34,368 bases of DNA, taken from NCBI GenBank assembly GCA_025201705.1, contig MU616884.1:1-34368 (forward strand), written 5' to 3'. The notes under the pieces are model-generated. The model ran no database searches, was not told the origin of the DNA, and saw only the letters and a program-made list of their open reading frames with translations. The translations under genes and the position numbers were made by a program. Shown piece after piece: positions 17,755-28,089 of the stretch; position 1 is the first letter of the stretch, and the number at the start of each line of letters is the position of its first letter. The DNA is from Dissophora ornata (taxonomy: Eukaryota > Mortierellomycota > Mortierellomycetes > Mortierellales > Mortierellaceae).

Positions 17755-19509
17755 CTAACTCCTAGGTTTTGTGGACATGGGCAGAGGAGGAGGAGATGCT
17801 ACAGACTCTTCCGCGTTTGGTGTATGATCCTCTGCGGGCTCGGTTGTGCTAGGCTGATCCTGCAGATATTCCTCCTTTTCGGCGCCAGCACCGGAAAGCT
17901 CCCCGACCCCCATGCTTGGAAGAACTTCGCTAATCGTGTTCACTTGCTTCAAGTGACTGCTCCTGCCATGGTGCAAGGGCTCAATGCTGTTCTTGCTCTT
18001 GATACTGTTGGTGGCCGAGGTCAAGGTCTGAGGAGGAGGGGAATCGGATCTTGATTCTTGCGACAAGTTGGACATGTTTGTGTCGGGATGTTGAGGTTGT
18101 TGGGCCTCCTCAAACTCTTGCTTCTCGCTGGACAGACCGGGGAGACGTTCCTGCTCACCTTTGTCGACATCATCCCTAGATAATGCCGTGGACGAAGATC
18201 GATCGGCTGCGCCTGGTGGAGGTTGATATTGCGAGGGCGACGCCTGTCTCATAGGCATAATATTCATTCTACTGCCAGAAGGCGAGGCCGACCTTGGGGG
18301 AGGGGGATAAAACTGCTGCTGTTGCTGCGAAGGAACGTAGTATTGCGACTGGGGACGCAATACTTGAGGATACTGTGGATATCCTCTAACAGAAATCGGC
18401 TGCGATTGATAGTATCCGCCGCGAGGGCCATAATGTTGTTGCTGTTGGTAGTATGCATTAGGTTGCGGGGATGCAAGGCTCATATTGTGGTTATACCCTG
18501 GCATAGGCTGCCGTAGTGGGTTTGGACCGAGCGGGGATGTTGGAGATCTAGACGAGGTCGGGGATGTTGGAGACCTAGACGAGGTCGGGGATGACGGAAG
18601 TGGCGTAGGGAAGGAGGGGTAATGTGGCTGGTCAAGTGCATACCCGGCTACATGAACGGGCTCTCCTCCAGACAAGCTCAACATGCGTTCCTGCTGCTGC
18701 AAGTCAAGCTCTCGCTCACGTTCCATTTCATAAGAATCGAGCACCATGCTCCCCCGTGGGCTGTCTCCTTCAGCCTCGGGAGTATGGTAAGATGTTTGGA
18801 TTGGCATCATATCCCCATCTCGACGTCCGGTCGCGACGAACTTGCCGTTGCTGAGTTGTGTGTAGGACTCTCCAGATCCACCAGCGACGCCGTGACCACC
18901 ACCATAGGTGGATGTAATTCTAGCACCTCCCAGTCCCGCCGCCGCAGCGTGATAGCTCCTGTCGTCGTAAAATCCGCTCTCGCCAGCCATGCTCCTGCCT
19001 GCGGGTGGCAGCACGCCATACCCACTGCTTCCGTGGCCACTGGAGGGTCGGCCCTCTTGTCTGTAGGCAGCCATGGGCGGTCTGTTTAAATCCGGCTCTG
19101 GATATCCGTTATAGCCCCTTGCCTTCCGGCCAACAAGCATCATTCGTTTGCGGCGTTGCTTCAACAGCAAGAATCCACCAACGACGGAGCCGACAAGGAT
19201 CATGATCACACCAACAACCATCCCCGCAACTGCACCACCACTCATACCTCCACCATCACTACTATTACTTGCTGCCTGAGTTGTGTTGCTGACGGGCTGT
19301 GTTGTAGTCGTGGCCTTTAACGTGGTGTGGAAAGTTGAGGAGGAGGATGTTGGGGGAATTGCAGCCGCCGTGGTCGTCGTTGTGTGAGGCAGTGCAGTTG
19401 TTGTCAGGGTTACTGTGTGCGTGGTCGGAACAGTGGTGGTTTTTGGAACAGTTGTTGTTGTGACGAGACGAATTGTCGTCGTCGTCGTTGCAGGGGGTTT
19501 AGTTGCCAT
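17755..19509 (-). CDS. Thr-rich single-pass membrane protein (sensor- or mucin-like)
   Basis: One exon codes for 584 aa. Residues 2-85 are about half Thr, with Ser and Pro, and contain N-glycosylation sites at N75 (NTT) and N82 (NSS). This is a typical O-mannosylated fungal ectodomain. A single membrane span lies at about 92-116 (GAVAGMVVGVIMILVGSVV, then GGFLLL), followed at once by KQRRKR as a stop-transfer signal. The cytoplasmic tail (about 465 aa) is Gly/Tyr-, Pro- and Gln-rich, with a duplicated SPTSSRSPTSP block near residue 310 and a Ser/Pro C-terminus. The layout resembles Mid2/Wsc-type wall-stress sensors, but there is no Cys-rich WSC domain and no N-terminal signal peptide. An in-frame stop lies shortly upstream of the ATG and no signal-peptide exon was found upstream, so it would have to insert as a reverse signal-anchor protein. 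A CT-rich promoter block lies at about 19670-19790. Confidence 0.8.
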   Translation of the reverse strand: MATKPPATTTTTIRLVTTTTVPKTTTVPTTHTVTLTTTALPHTTTTTAAAIPPTSSSSTFHTTLKATTTTQPVSNTTQAASNSSDGGGMSGGAVAGMVVGVIMILVGSVVGGFLLLKQRRKRMMLVGRKARGYNGYPEPDLNRPPMAAYRQEGRPSSGHGSSGYGVLPPAGRSMAGESGFYDDRSYHAAAAGLGGARITSTYGGGHGVAGGSGESYTQLSNGKFVATGRRDGDMMPIQTSYHTPEAEGDSPRGSMVLDSYEMERERELDLQQQERMLSLSGGEPVHVAGYALDQPHYPSFPTPLPSSPTSSRSPTSPTSSRSPTSPLGPNPLRQPMPGYNHNMSLASPQPNAYYQQQQHYGPRGGYYQSQPISVRGYPQYPQVLRPQSQYYVPSQQQQQFYPPPPRSASPSGSRMNIMPMRQASPSQYQPPPGAADRSSSTALSRDDVDKGEQERLPGLSSEKQEFEEAQQPQHPDTNMSNLSQESRSDSPPPQTLTSATNSIKSKNSIEPLHHGRSSHLKQVNTISEVLPSMGVGELSGAGAEKEEYLQDQPSTTEPAEDHTPNAEESVASPPPLPMSTKPRS

Positions 19510-19870
19510 GATCTGCGTTGTATTCTGAAGCGCGGTTTACTGGTGCCCTGAAGTCGCGCTTGAACACGACGTGGGGATTAAAAATGTGAAAAGATCGTTC
19601 CCTGTCACTGCTTCTTTCATATAAAACGTTTTTTTTTTTGTATTATTCAAGATCCACTTTCTGTCCCGGAGAATAGGAGTGAAAGAGGAATGAAGAGATC
19701 AAAGAACGTGAATGAGGAAACGGAATGAGGAGCGATGAGTGCACGAAAGAGAGGAGAGAAAGGGAGCGAAGAGGAAAAGTAGAACTAGCCTAGCAAGCAA
19801 TCAAAGCTGGTGAGCCGAGGACGCACACACACACAAAGTAGATAAATGAGCAAATGGGCAAATGAATAAA

Positions 19871-19918
19871 GAAATGGTGTACAGAAGAAATGGTGTACAG
19901 AAGAAATGGTGCACAGAA
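19871..19918. repeat. 16-nt tandem repeat
   Basis: Three consecutive copies of GAAATGGTGTACAGAA (the third has GCAC for GTAC) are followed by decayed copies up to about 19945. It lies in the 5' flank of the Thr-rich membrane protein gene. Confidence 0.85.
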
Positions 19919-21250
19919 GAGATAGTGCAGAAGAGACAGAAGAGATGAGAAATGAGAAAGTAGAAAAACGAACTGGGCTGAGAGCAAACAAAACGCAATC
20001 GCCACACAAAGCTCTGCTCGCGCAAATTTAATTATTGTCCTAGTGATGTAGTATTGCGGCGTGTAAACTTGACTGGAATGCGTCGCTGGCCTCAATATGC
20101 AATACCGCGGCCCGTCATCGATCGGCACCACTCTGTGATGATGGCGGAGATGACGATGATGATGAGCGAGCCTACGAGCGATGCCAAGAGTCGGACTGAA
20201 GGGATTCATCCATAGGCCAAGCAAGGCTTTTTTTTTTTTTTTTTTTTGTTGAGGGCGTTGCTGTTGCTGTCATCGGGCTACATTAGTTGATTGACATATG
20301 TTTGCCCATGCATCACAGAGGACGCCCTCATCTGTAGTCTTTCTCTCTCCCTCTCTCTCTGATGCTGCATAGGGCCATTATCCTGAACACGTTCCATCAT
20401 TGTTCATCGCTCAGCCCAAGTGGTTTGTTAAAAGTAAACAATGGACGCCTGTTGGGTGTTAACTTTTTCGTCCTTTTATCTTGTTCTTGAATTGTGGGCT
20501 GTAGTGTTTCTCTTTCCAATATCCAGTTGCATCGGGGACGTCAAGAACTTTTTTGTCCTTCTTCTCCATGTAGACTATCTCTCAATGCGACCCCTCCTCC
20601 AAAACTCACGCCGCACTCGAAAGTGTGTCAATTCCTTGCTTTTGCAATCTTGACAAATGCTCTCGTGTCTCTCTCTCCTTAACTACTAGCATGCTTTTGC
20701 CACCACTGTTTCCTCTGTGTCTCCAGGGCGCGCATCGAGTGCTTTGCTTGTGTGGGGGTCAGAGGAGGGCTCTCCATTCCGCAAGCTCTCCACCATCCAG
20801 TCATTTTTTGTAATTCGTGCGTGTTGAAAATAAACAAAACAAAAGTAGATGCCTCAACCTGTGCGAAATGGACAATCTTGTCCCGATTGGACAGGGCACA
20901 AGCACCGCCTTTCGTCTCATGGAGGTCTTTGCGCGCTGAACATGAATGTACATTCACGAATGTACATCAACACCTATCGTACAATTAAGTTTTAACCCAG
21001 TTCTGGCCCGAGACCCATCTAAAGCAAGGTCCCCAGGCCAGTTGGGCTCACTAGCTTCACACATCATGCCATGCAATACATTACCGGGGTTTCTCTTGAG
21101 TTGATGCCCTCGGACAGTGCATGCATGGGGTTGACAGGTCTGAACAAATGCACAGTCTACGGAGCCGCAAGTGTCTCATGCTGGTAGGAATAGAATTGGT
21201 GGCGCAACAATCGTCCTCAGTTCCTCACGCTTTCCTTTGTATGACCAACT

Positions 21251-21397
21251 ATGGGGCTGAACACCCGCGTCGGTGTCTGGGAAGCCTGCGGGGCCCTGAT
21301 TTTGGTTATGTCGGTGTCGCTGGCTCTTGCTGTTTTGCGGTACATGGACTTGAGAAGCAATTACATTAAACTCGTCTCTGAGTCATGTCCTGGCTAA
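21251..21397 (+). CDS. Possible small membrane peptide
   Basis: An ATG-to-TAA frame of 48 codons reads MGLNTRVGVWEACG, then a hydrophobic span (ALILVMSVSLALAVL) and a polar tail RYMDLRSNYIKL. Codon use favours C/G at third positions as in the neighbouring genes. No upstream exon or clear promoter could be attached, so it may be a tiny gene, an isolated exon or chance. Confidence 0.2.
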   Translation: MGLNTRVGVWEACGALILVMSVSLALAVLRYMDLRSNYIKLVSESCPG

Positions 21398-22489
21398 TTA
21401 GCGTCCCTAATCTTCCAATAACTACAGCGTCGCAAGTCGAGAAGATTGCAGAAGCCAAGAGACCAATGGTCTGAGTTCTCAAGACGTTCTTTACTTCTCC
21501 AAGAAACCTGGCGTGGAAGCCATTGAGCGACTAGTGTTCATACTTTGGTTCTTGTAAATCATTCGGCGGCTCCAAGGGCTCTCGCAACACTGAGAGCGGG
21601 AACACCCTAACGCTTAATATCACTCCATTGATGATGGCGTTGGACTGTATGACGACACATATACCTCGAGGACTTCTCAGACTCAAGGAGGCCATCATCT
21701 CTTTAAAATTGGGCTTATACAGAGCACATTGTGGACAAGGATGGCAAAAGATCTGAGGACCTACAGCGAATTGTGATGGAATGGGATGAAGTCCAATTTC
21801 TTGTCGAAATAATCCTGCCTCGATTCGAATCGGACATGGACATGTCATATATCTTCATTTTGATCAGGGGAGCGGCCTCTCTCTTCCCTTCGACCTCAAT
21901 ATCTGTTACCCGATGACGTTTGTTGGAGTGGGGACATGGGGGTTAGGCGAAAAGTGACTGCAACAGTTTGACTAAAGACAAACAACTTTACTACCACCAG
22001 GCAGAGTAATGACTCCCTGACTAGACGACAACGACTAAGGAATATATACTACTGTAAAAGTAAAATATAGAAAGCGGGGTATGCTATGGACAAAGTATTC
22101 TATCTGGGCAAGGAAAAGATTATAGAAATCATCACAAGCAACTACTCCTTGGTTCGCAGAGACATTGTTTCTCCGAGCATGAGGGTTTGAGGCTACGCGT
22201 TCGCAAGGCAGTCGAATTGTTAGAGAGCAAAACCCGCGGAGGACTCTTTCAAAGACAATGTGCCTGAAGTCCGCTGTGTCGGAGGCACCCCAGTTTGCCT
22301 GATATTGCGATGAAACATGGAAAAGAGGTCCTATCGGGAAAAATCGAAGGCAATTGGCCACAGGAGGGGAACATCTAATATGCGGTTCTATGTTGCACAA
22401 CGCGCCCCTCCCTCGACAATTTCCCCTTATTGTCCCGCATCCTCTGTTTCGTGAAGGTCCTTTCATTTGGCCATGGTACCTTAGATCTT

Positions 22490-22557
22490 AAGACCTCTCT
22501 CTTCTTCTCTTCTCTTCTTCTCTTCCCTTCTTCACCTTCCAGTAACGACCACAAACC
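22490..22557 (+). promoter_or_regulatory. CT-rich promoter/leader of the leucine-rich gene
   Basis: A 47-nt run made almost only of C and T (about 22494-22540) ends 17 nt before the start codon. This is a usual fungal initiator and leader pattern. The ATG context (AAACCATGACC) is good. Confidence 0.5.
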
Positions 22558-25500
22558 ATGACCAAACCCATCGAATTCGAAGGCGAGCAGCTCTTCCAGC
22601 TCGTTCGAGCGCAATCAGTCCACCACACAATTGGCATCCCTGCACGATTCGATATCGGGACTGGGAGTCATCTTGTTCTGTGGAAAGACATCCAGCTGGC
22701 ATTTGAGGACGCCAAATATCTCATGCAAGGGAGCAACATGGTGCCGTTCCTGATTGACGACGGGCTTCGGCAGTAAGTCTCTAGCTTGTGGCCGTGAATC
22801 ACCCTCAACAATACAGAATGTATAATGAAATGAGAATGACAGTATCGTAATAATCAAGGAATTGGATACTGACCTTCAGATTTCTTCATGCTTCCGTGGC
22901 AGCCTTGACCCAAAGAGAATCAAGTACGACCCAGGCGTCGTGCTCGACATAGTTTCGAAGGATGTCCCATTTGACACACCTCCGAGGAGCCCTATTCAAG
23001 AAGTCATTGCCGCACACAATGACACTTCATCTTCACCAGGCGTCGTGTTCAACGCAATATCAAAGAGTTCTATTCAGGACATTGTCGTTGCAGGTCAAGA
23101 CACTTCATCTTCACCAGGCATCATCTTTTCTCCCGATACTGTTTGCGGGGTCGCTCTCCTAACACAAGAAGCTAACTCGTGGTCATCGACGACATCAGTC
23201 CTGAACGACCTCCATGAATCATTAAATGGCATCTCCGAGTTGACAGATGTTGTCTCTCGACCATCGAGTGCCGCTGCTACGTCTTCAGGAACAGCCCAAG
23301 GACTGTCTGGCGGTGGCTCTCGTTCCCCGATCAAAACATCGGGTTCCTCCCAGCTCATCTCAAATGCGTCGTTCTATATGACAGAGGGGTCAAACATGGA
23401 TGTGCGACCCTCTGACGTTGTCAGTGTATCTTCCGGAACTCCTCATGAATCTTTGAGCGCCGTGCATGAGTTGCCGGATACCGTCTCAGAAAACAACGGT
23501 CAATCGACAAAGGTTACTGCCGCCGTGGCTTTGCAGCTGCAGGAGATGCTAGCCAACCTGTCTTCAGCAACGACGAATACTACAGAAGAGAGTCTCGTCA
23601 TCCATACTACAGGTTCAAGCAAGCCTGATGATACAAATCAGTCTCTACAACAATACAACCAGTTGTTCAGCTCGTACATCGCTGCATCCGCATCTGGACA
23701 CCCAATTCAGGCATCGAATATCAGGAATATTATGATGGAACGTTTCGGCTCGATGGAATCTGACATGTTACTGGATAAGACAATCCAAATCCTCTTACTG
23801 GATACACAAAACCAGATTCTCAATCAGCTTGCAGTTGTTCAGAAGCGCGTCCAGGCTGCCATAACGCAATCCCGCGAACTCCACGAGTATCCTATCCCAC
23901 GGCGGTTCATCGTACTTCCGAAGCAGAAACACCATATAGGCAAACTCGTCAGTCTGTTCGCCATGAAGTTCCAGCTATTCTTCCTCTGTGAGTGTGGCGC
24001 CCACACCATGACCGTAGGGAGCGTCATCCCACATGAGATCCATTTGGCAAAGCACGAAGGCTACGACATAGACCAGCCTGATAAGTTCTTCGAGAGATAC
24101 GGAAACTATGTGTTGACGGTCATGAAGATACTCAAATTTGGCGTAGCTGCGACTAGTGTCGCGGCACCAGCATTGGCCCACCTCAAGCTTTGCGAAGGAA
24201 TCGATGCCATCGAGAAATATATCAGCAAAGTGAAAAGTGGGGTAGAATTTGTGGTGGACGGGGCGGTCAACTATGGCGAGAATTTACTAAACAATGCCAA
24301 GGAGGGCGTATCCCCAGGACCTGGGAAGTTCGATTTGGAGAAGTCGGACGTCCTAGAAGGAGCCGATCTGAGGCAACTCGAGACGTTCTTGACCAGCCGT
24401 GATAAAGGCCGTGTCCTTGGCAATCTCTATCGAATTACAGTGGAGGGACATGTCAAGTGGGTTTGCATCGATCATTATCGCGAGGACTACCGACCGTCAA
24501 AGATGCAGCTCTTCAAGGATATTGTCGAAGCCAGCAACGGGAGGCTTTATGAAGATTTGGCTGAAGCCTTTGTCAATTTATCAACTAGCACTCTGGGGAA
24601 GCAGTTCTGCAAAGCTCTGACTAAGGCACGAAGGATTCGAAAGCTGCAGATCAATCTGTCTTGGAAGGTGACCAAAGAGGATCTCCGTTTATTAGCTGCA
24701 GTTATTTCGAAGGCAAATATCACCAGTCTGCACGTGTCCGGACGTCTTATCAAGGAACCGACATTGGATGTCATCCACAAAGGTTCCCGATATAACCCTC
24801 TCCTGGAACTATTGTCTGAAGGACAGATCTTGTCATTAGAGCTCCATGATTTCAAGAACTTTTTCCAGCATATCAGCAGTTCCTCCATAAGGATGTCTCC
24901 GCAGCTTCAGACCTTGAAGATCAATTCAATAACGCCAGCAGTCCATTTGACGAGAATTATCCGACAATGTCCCGCCTTAATTAAGGTGGAGGCTCTTGTT
25001 GAAGACGTCAATACGGACTTCGAAGACCTCATAAGTCAGGCAGCCGCGTCCCCAGATCTCAAGAACATGACTCTATGGGACAATTACTCCTTAGTCAACG
25101 TGGAATTCTCTTTAGGCAAAGTCGAGGTCGTGGATATGTTATTAGCCAGCAATTGCGACAGTCTTGTACTTGCGGGATACACGTTGCTTCGAAAGGGCTA
25201 TCTTACAAAGCTCTCGACCACCAACCTTATGGAAATCCACGAGCTCCCTTTGGAAGAACTTCTGCAGTCGAACCCGAGGCTCTGGGAGATCGAGGGTACC
25301 TGCCACCCTGATCGGTTGGGATTCTCCGTGGAGGAGGTCGCATCTGTGGGAAAGAGCTTGTATTTGGAGAGTAACCCACATAGAACAAGCACACTCGTGT
25401 TTCGTATTAAGTCGTGGTCTCGCGAGTACATGAGAGGTCAACAACATTACATCACTATGTGCGTTGGCTTTACAGATGGTGCTCCTGTGCCCATCATATC

Positions 25501-26386
25501 TGGTGACATCGAGATGCGCATGAAGTATTACATTAGAAACGAGGGTCCACTTCCAGTTCTATTCCGCCAGTATGGTTGCTACTTCAACAAGCTGATAACA
25601 AGCGACTTGTTTACTGACGATCTCGCGACTCAATTGGATGAATCTACCAAGAACAAAGGCTCGAAGATCACAAAACTGACCCTGGACCCATGGCTATTGA
25701 CAACTATTGGCATGCATTGTATGGACCGGGTGATAGAGCGTTCACTTGACTTGGAACGGCTCTATCTTTCCATCACGAACCTGCATCACGAACGGGAGAT
25801 GGAGAAGCTAAAGCGACTGCTCGCTCGATATGGGAAGAGACTGAGCGCGCTGAAGATAGGTGGCGACTCGCCTGACCAGTGGATCACGGGTATTGCGACC
25901 TCGATTCCAACTAGAGACCACCTGCCGGTTCTGGAAGAATTCGAGCTGGAAGGAGACAACGTTTGCAAGATTTCTGCTGGCATTTCATGGATGGTATCCA
26001 TGATTTCTACTCCCCCTCGGCCTCCCTGTATTTCCCTGCCATCGAGCTTACTGTGGCTAAACAAAGTCAACACACCTTCGACTTCTCCTTCGGAACACAC
26101 ATGGGAGCCGCTAAGGCGAATCGTTTTTATGCGTATCCAACTGCAGCCTGAGGACTGGGTGACCTTGATTAAGGCATTCGATTTTACGACATTGCAGGAA
26201 CTAGATATTAGAAACACCAACTTTTCGATAGAGCAGTACAAGGTGCTGGCCGACCATATGCTGGACAATGAATCCGAGTTGCCGTTACTGCTCTTAATTG
26301 TCTCTCCAGAGCCAGATGACGACGAGAGTTATCCGCAGCTGAAAGCCAGGATCAGATGGAAGGCGTCGAAAGCTAAAATTTACTAA
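22558..26386 (+). CDS. Large leucine-rich-type multidomain protein of a Mortierella-expanded family
   Basis: Two exons, 22558-22772 and 22843-26386, separated by a 70-nt GT-AG intron (GTAAGT ... GACAG), code for 1252 aa. The acceptor at 22842 is required by phase and gives DDGLRHIVIIKELD across the junction. Residues 1-105 form an N-terminal block (VLWKDIQLAFEDAKYLMQGS) known to me only as the head of many Mortierella proteins. Residues about 105-320 are a Ser/Thr-rich linker with degenerate repeats. A central block follows: PRRFIVLPK near 426, FFLCECG with Cys454 and Cys456, HEIHLAKHEGYDI, a hydrophobic Ala-rich helix at about 494-518, LEGADLRQLETFL, and GHVKWVCIDHYREDY near 608-620. The last block recalls the segment before leucine-rich repeats in some Roc/COR-like or receptor-like proteins. 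From about 650 to 1230 irregular leucine-rich repeats fill the C-terminus. There is no NB-ARC, NACHT or kinase motif and no signal peptide. Intracellular ligand recognition is inferred from architecture only. AATAAA lies 19 nt after the stop. Confidence 0.85.
22988..23125 (+). repeat. 78-nt degenerate tandem repeat within the linker
   Basis: The 21-nt block GACACTTCATCTTCACCAGG plus C occurs at 23021 and, 78 nt later, at 23099. The flanking codons are also alike (PIQEVIAAHNDTSSSPGVVF against SIQDIVVAGQDTSSSPGIIF), and an older third copy (DPGVVLDIV) lies just before. A second pair, HESLNGISELTDVVS (about 23214) and HESLSAVHELPDTVS (about 23445), shows another duplication in the same linker. 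Confidence 0.8.
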
Positions 26387-26404
26387 TCGATGCTTTTGAA
26401 AAAA

Positions 26405-26410
26405 AATAAA
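26405..26410 (+). terminator. Poly(A) signal of the leucine-rich gene
   Basis: AATAAA within GAAAAAAAATAAATTATCC, 18 nt after the stop codon. Confidence 0.55.
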
Positions 26411-26614
26411 TTATCCTCCTACTTACCGCTACGTGAGTTCTGATGGCTCTCACCCGTTCCGGTGCCTGTCTCTTGTCCTAATGCTAACGCAAATGCCTGG
26501 AATGTTATGCCTGACTAGCTACTCGATGGAGTAGGTTCTAAGCTCTCAGTGTCAGGGTTATAGCCCCAACCCAGGGACTGAATGACGGTAGTCAAGGTAC
26601 TGATAATTCTGTAA

Positions 26615-26776
26615 GGAGTGGATCTCGGTTACACCGACGTTTCACTGAAGCAGCTTCAGGTGCTGGTTGACCACATGTCTGAAAACAAAGGACCAGGTCT
26701 TCTTACTGATATGCTTACAGCAGCCAAGGCACAAACAGTCAATATTTTCAATGAGAATGTTGCCATATCAACTTGA
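26615..26776 (+). pseudogene. Relic of a second leucine-rich gene 3' end
   Basis: After an in-frame TAA (26612-26614) the frame reads GVDLGYTDVSLKQLQVLV then DHMSENKGPGLLTDML and on to TGA at 26774. It lines up with the last repeat of the intact upstream protein (ELDIRNTNFSIEQYKVLA then DHMLDNESELPLLLL): D..T..S..Q..VL.DHM..N is shared. No start, splice site or further repeat is attached, so it is a decayed tail of a tandem copy. Its DNA differs widely from the intact gene, so the duplication is old or came from a distant paralogue. Confidence 0.65.
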
Positions 26777-27011
26777 TCGACGTTAGGAGAATGGTAATGA
26801 TTATTATTGACATTAGTTTTCCATATATTTCGTTAGCGGAACTGAGTGTGCTGAAGATGTCAGCGGGATATTAGGCGTTAATAATAAGTAACATAAATAA
26901 ATAATGCGAAAAACAGGTTGGGAACAACTATGAACGAACGATGAAGAATGAGCTCAGTGGTTGGTATACTGAAGAGGTGGGCTATCAGATTTGGGTCGAC
27001 TTCTTATTTTT

Positions 27012-28058
27012 TCAGCCTCGATTGTTTCTGGGGGGCGGCCCCAACATCTCCCACCGCTGTTGGTCCAGCTCTGCACTCTCCCACTGATATTCGGACTCGG
27101 CACCCGTCAGATTCGTCAACCGACTACTTGTTCTCTGAACCGGACTCAAACTGCTATTCGCTGACGCCACCGATCCTTCACTTCCATCAGCAACGGATCT
27201 TTTATCCACCACGCCGTCAAGAATCACCCTGTATTGCGAAGGGCCCACGACCGTGATCGACGCACCAGGGGATTGCGGCTGCTGCTGCTGATAAAATTGA
27301 TGTTGATGTTGTTGCGTTTGATGGGTTTGTGCATACAATGGCCGTTGAGACATGGGAGACGGAGATGAAGGCGACGAAGGCGTAGGCGTCGGTGTCGAGC
27401 GGGATGGCCCTGGTCCTGGGGACGGTGGCGATGAGGATGGGTAGTAATGATGTGCACGTACTGTGGCGATTGAATCCACAGAGTCGTAATGAAGAAGTGT
27501 TGGAGGCTGTTGCAGCTGCTGGCTCTGGCCCTGGCCCTGGTTCTGGTTCTGGTTCTGGTTTTGCATCCTGTTTTGACGATGGAGCGCATAGGATGATGAG
27601 GGTAAGATCAAAGGGTTCGGCTCCTCTTCATCTCTGCCATCATGGTCACCTTGTTGTTGCTGTTGTGGTGACTGTCCCGCAGCCGTGCGCATTGAATATG
27701 ACTGAGACGCCATGTTGGACTCATACGGCCGTGTAGTTAGACCTGGAGACGGGGGTATAAAGCTGGCGTTCGGGGAGGGCGATGGGGGCTCTGCTGTTAC
27801 TGCTGCTATCGCCGTCGAGGACGATGGCGTGGATATGCTAGTCGAACCGGCTCTCGTAAACGGATAAATAACAGGGGTAGCAGAGGCAGCATACTCCGGC
27901 GTACTTGAAGATAGGGCCTCAAGCTGTACGAGTTCGGCCGTGGACTTGAAGTAGACGCTGTTCAAGGTGTAGGGCTCCTCAGGTGCATTCTCCGGAGTTT
28001 GCTGCTGCCGGTGTCCTTCGTTTTGAGGCTGGAGAAACCGCTGCTGGCGCCCTCTTTG

Positions 28059-28089
<31 letters not shown>

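Larger units (their letters stand above)
19510..22489. other. 3-kb interval with little or no coding sequence
   Basis: This stretch separates the Thr-rich membrane protein from the large leucine-rich gene. It holds the promoter of the former (CT-rich on the minus strand), a 16-nt tandem repeat (19871-19918), a run of 20 T (20228-20247), a CTCTCTCT stretch near 20340-20360 and a small membrane-type open frame at 21251-21397. Open frames at 21531-21915 on both strands match nothing I recognise. No tRNA-like B box or transposon ends were seen. Confidence 0.5.

Noticed and set aside
21531..21915. Overlapping open frames on both strands as possible leucine-rich relics
   Set aside because: I compared them with the repeats of the 22558 gene and saw no convincing alignment, unlike the relic at 26615.
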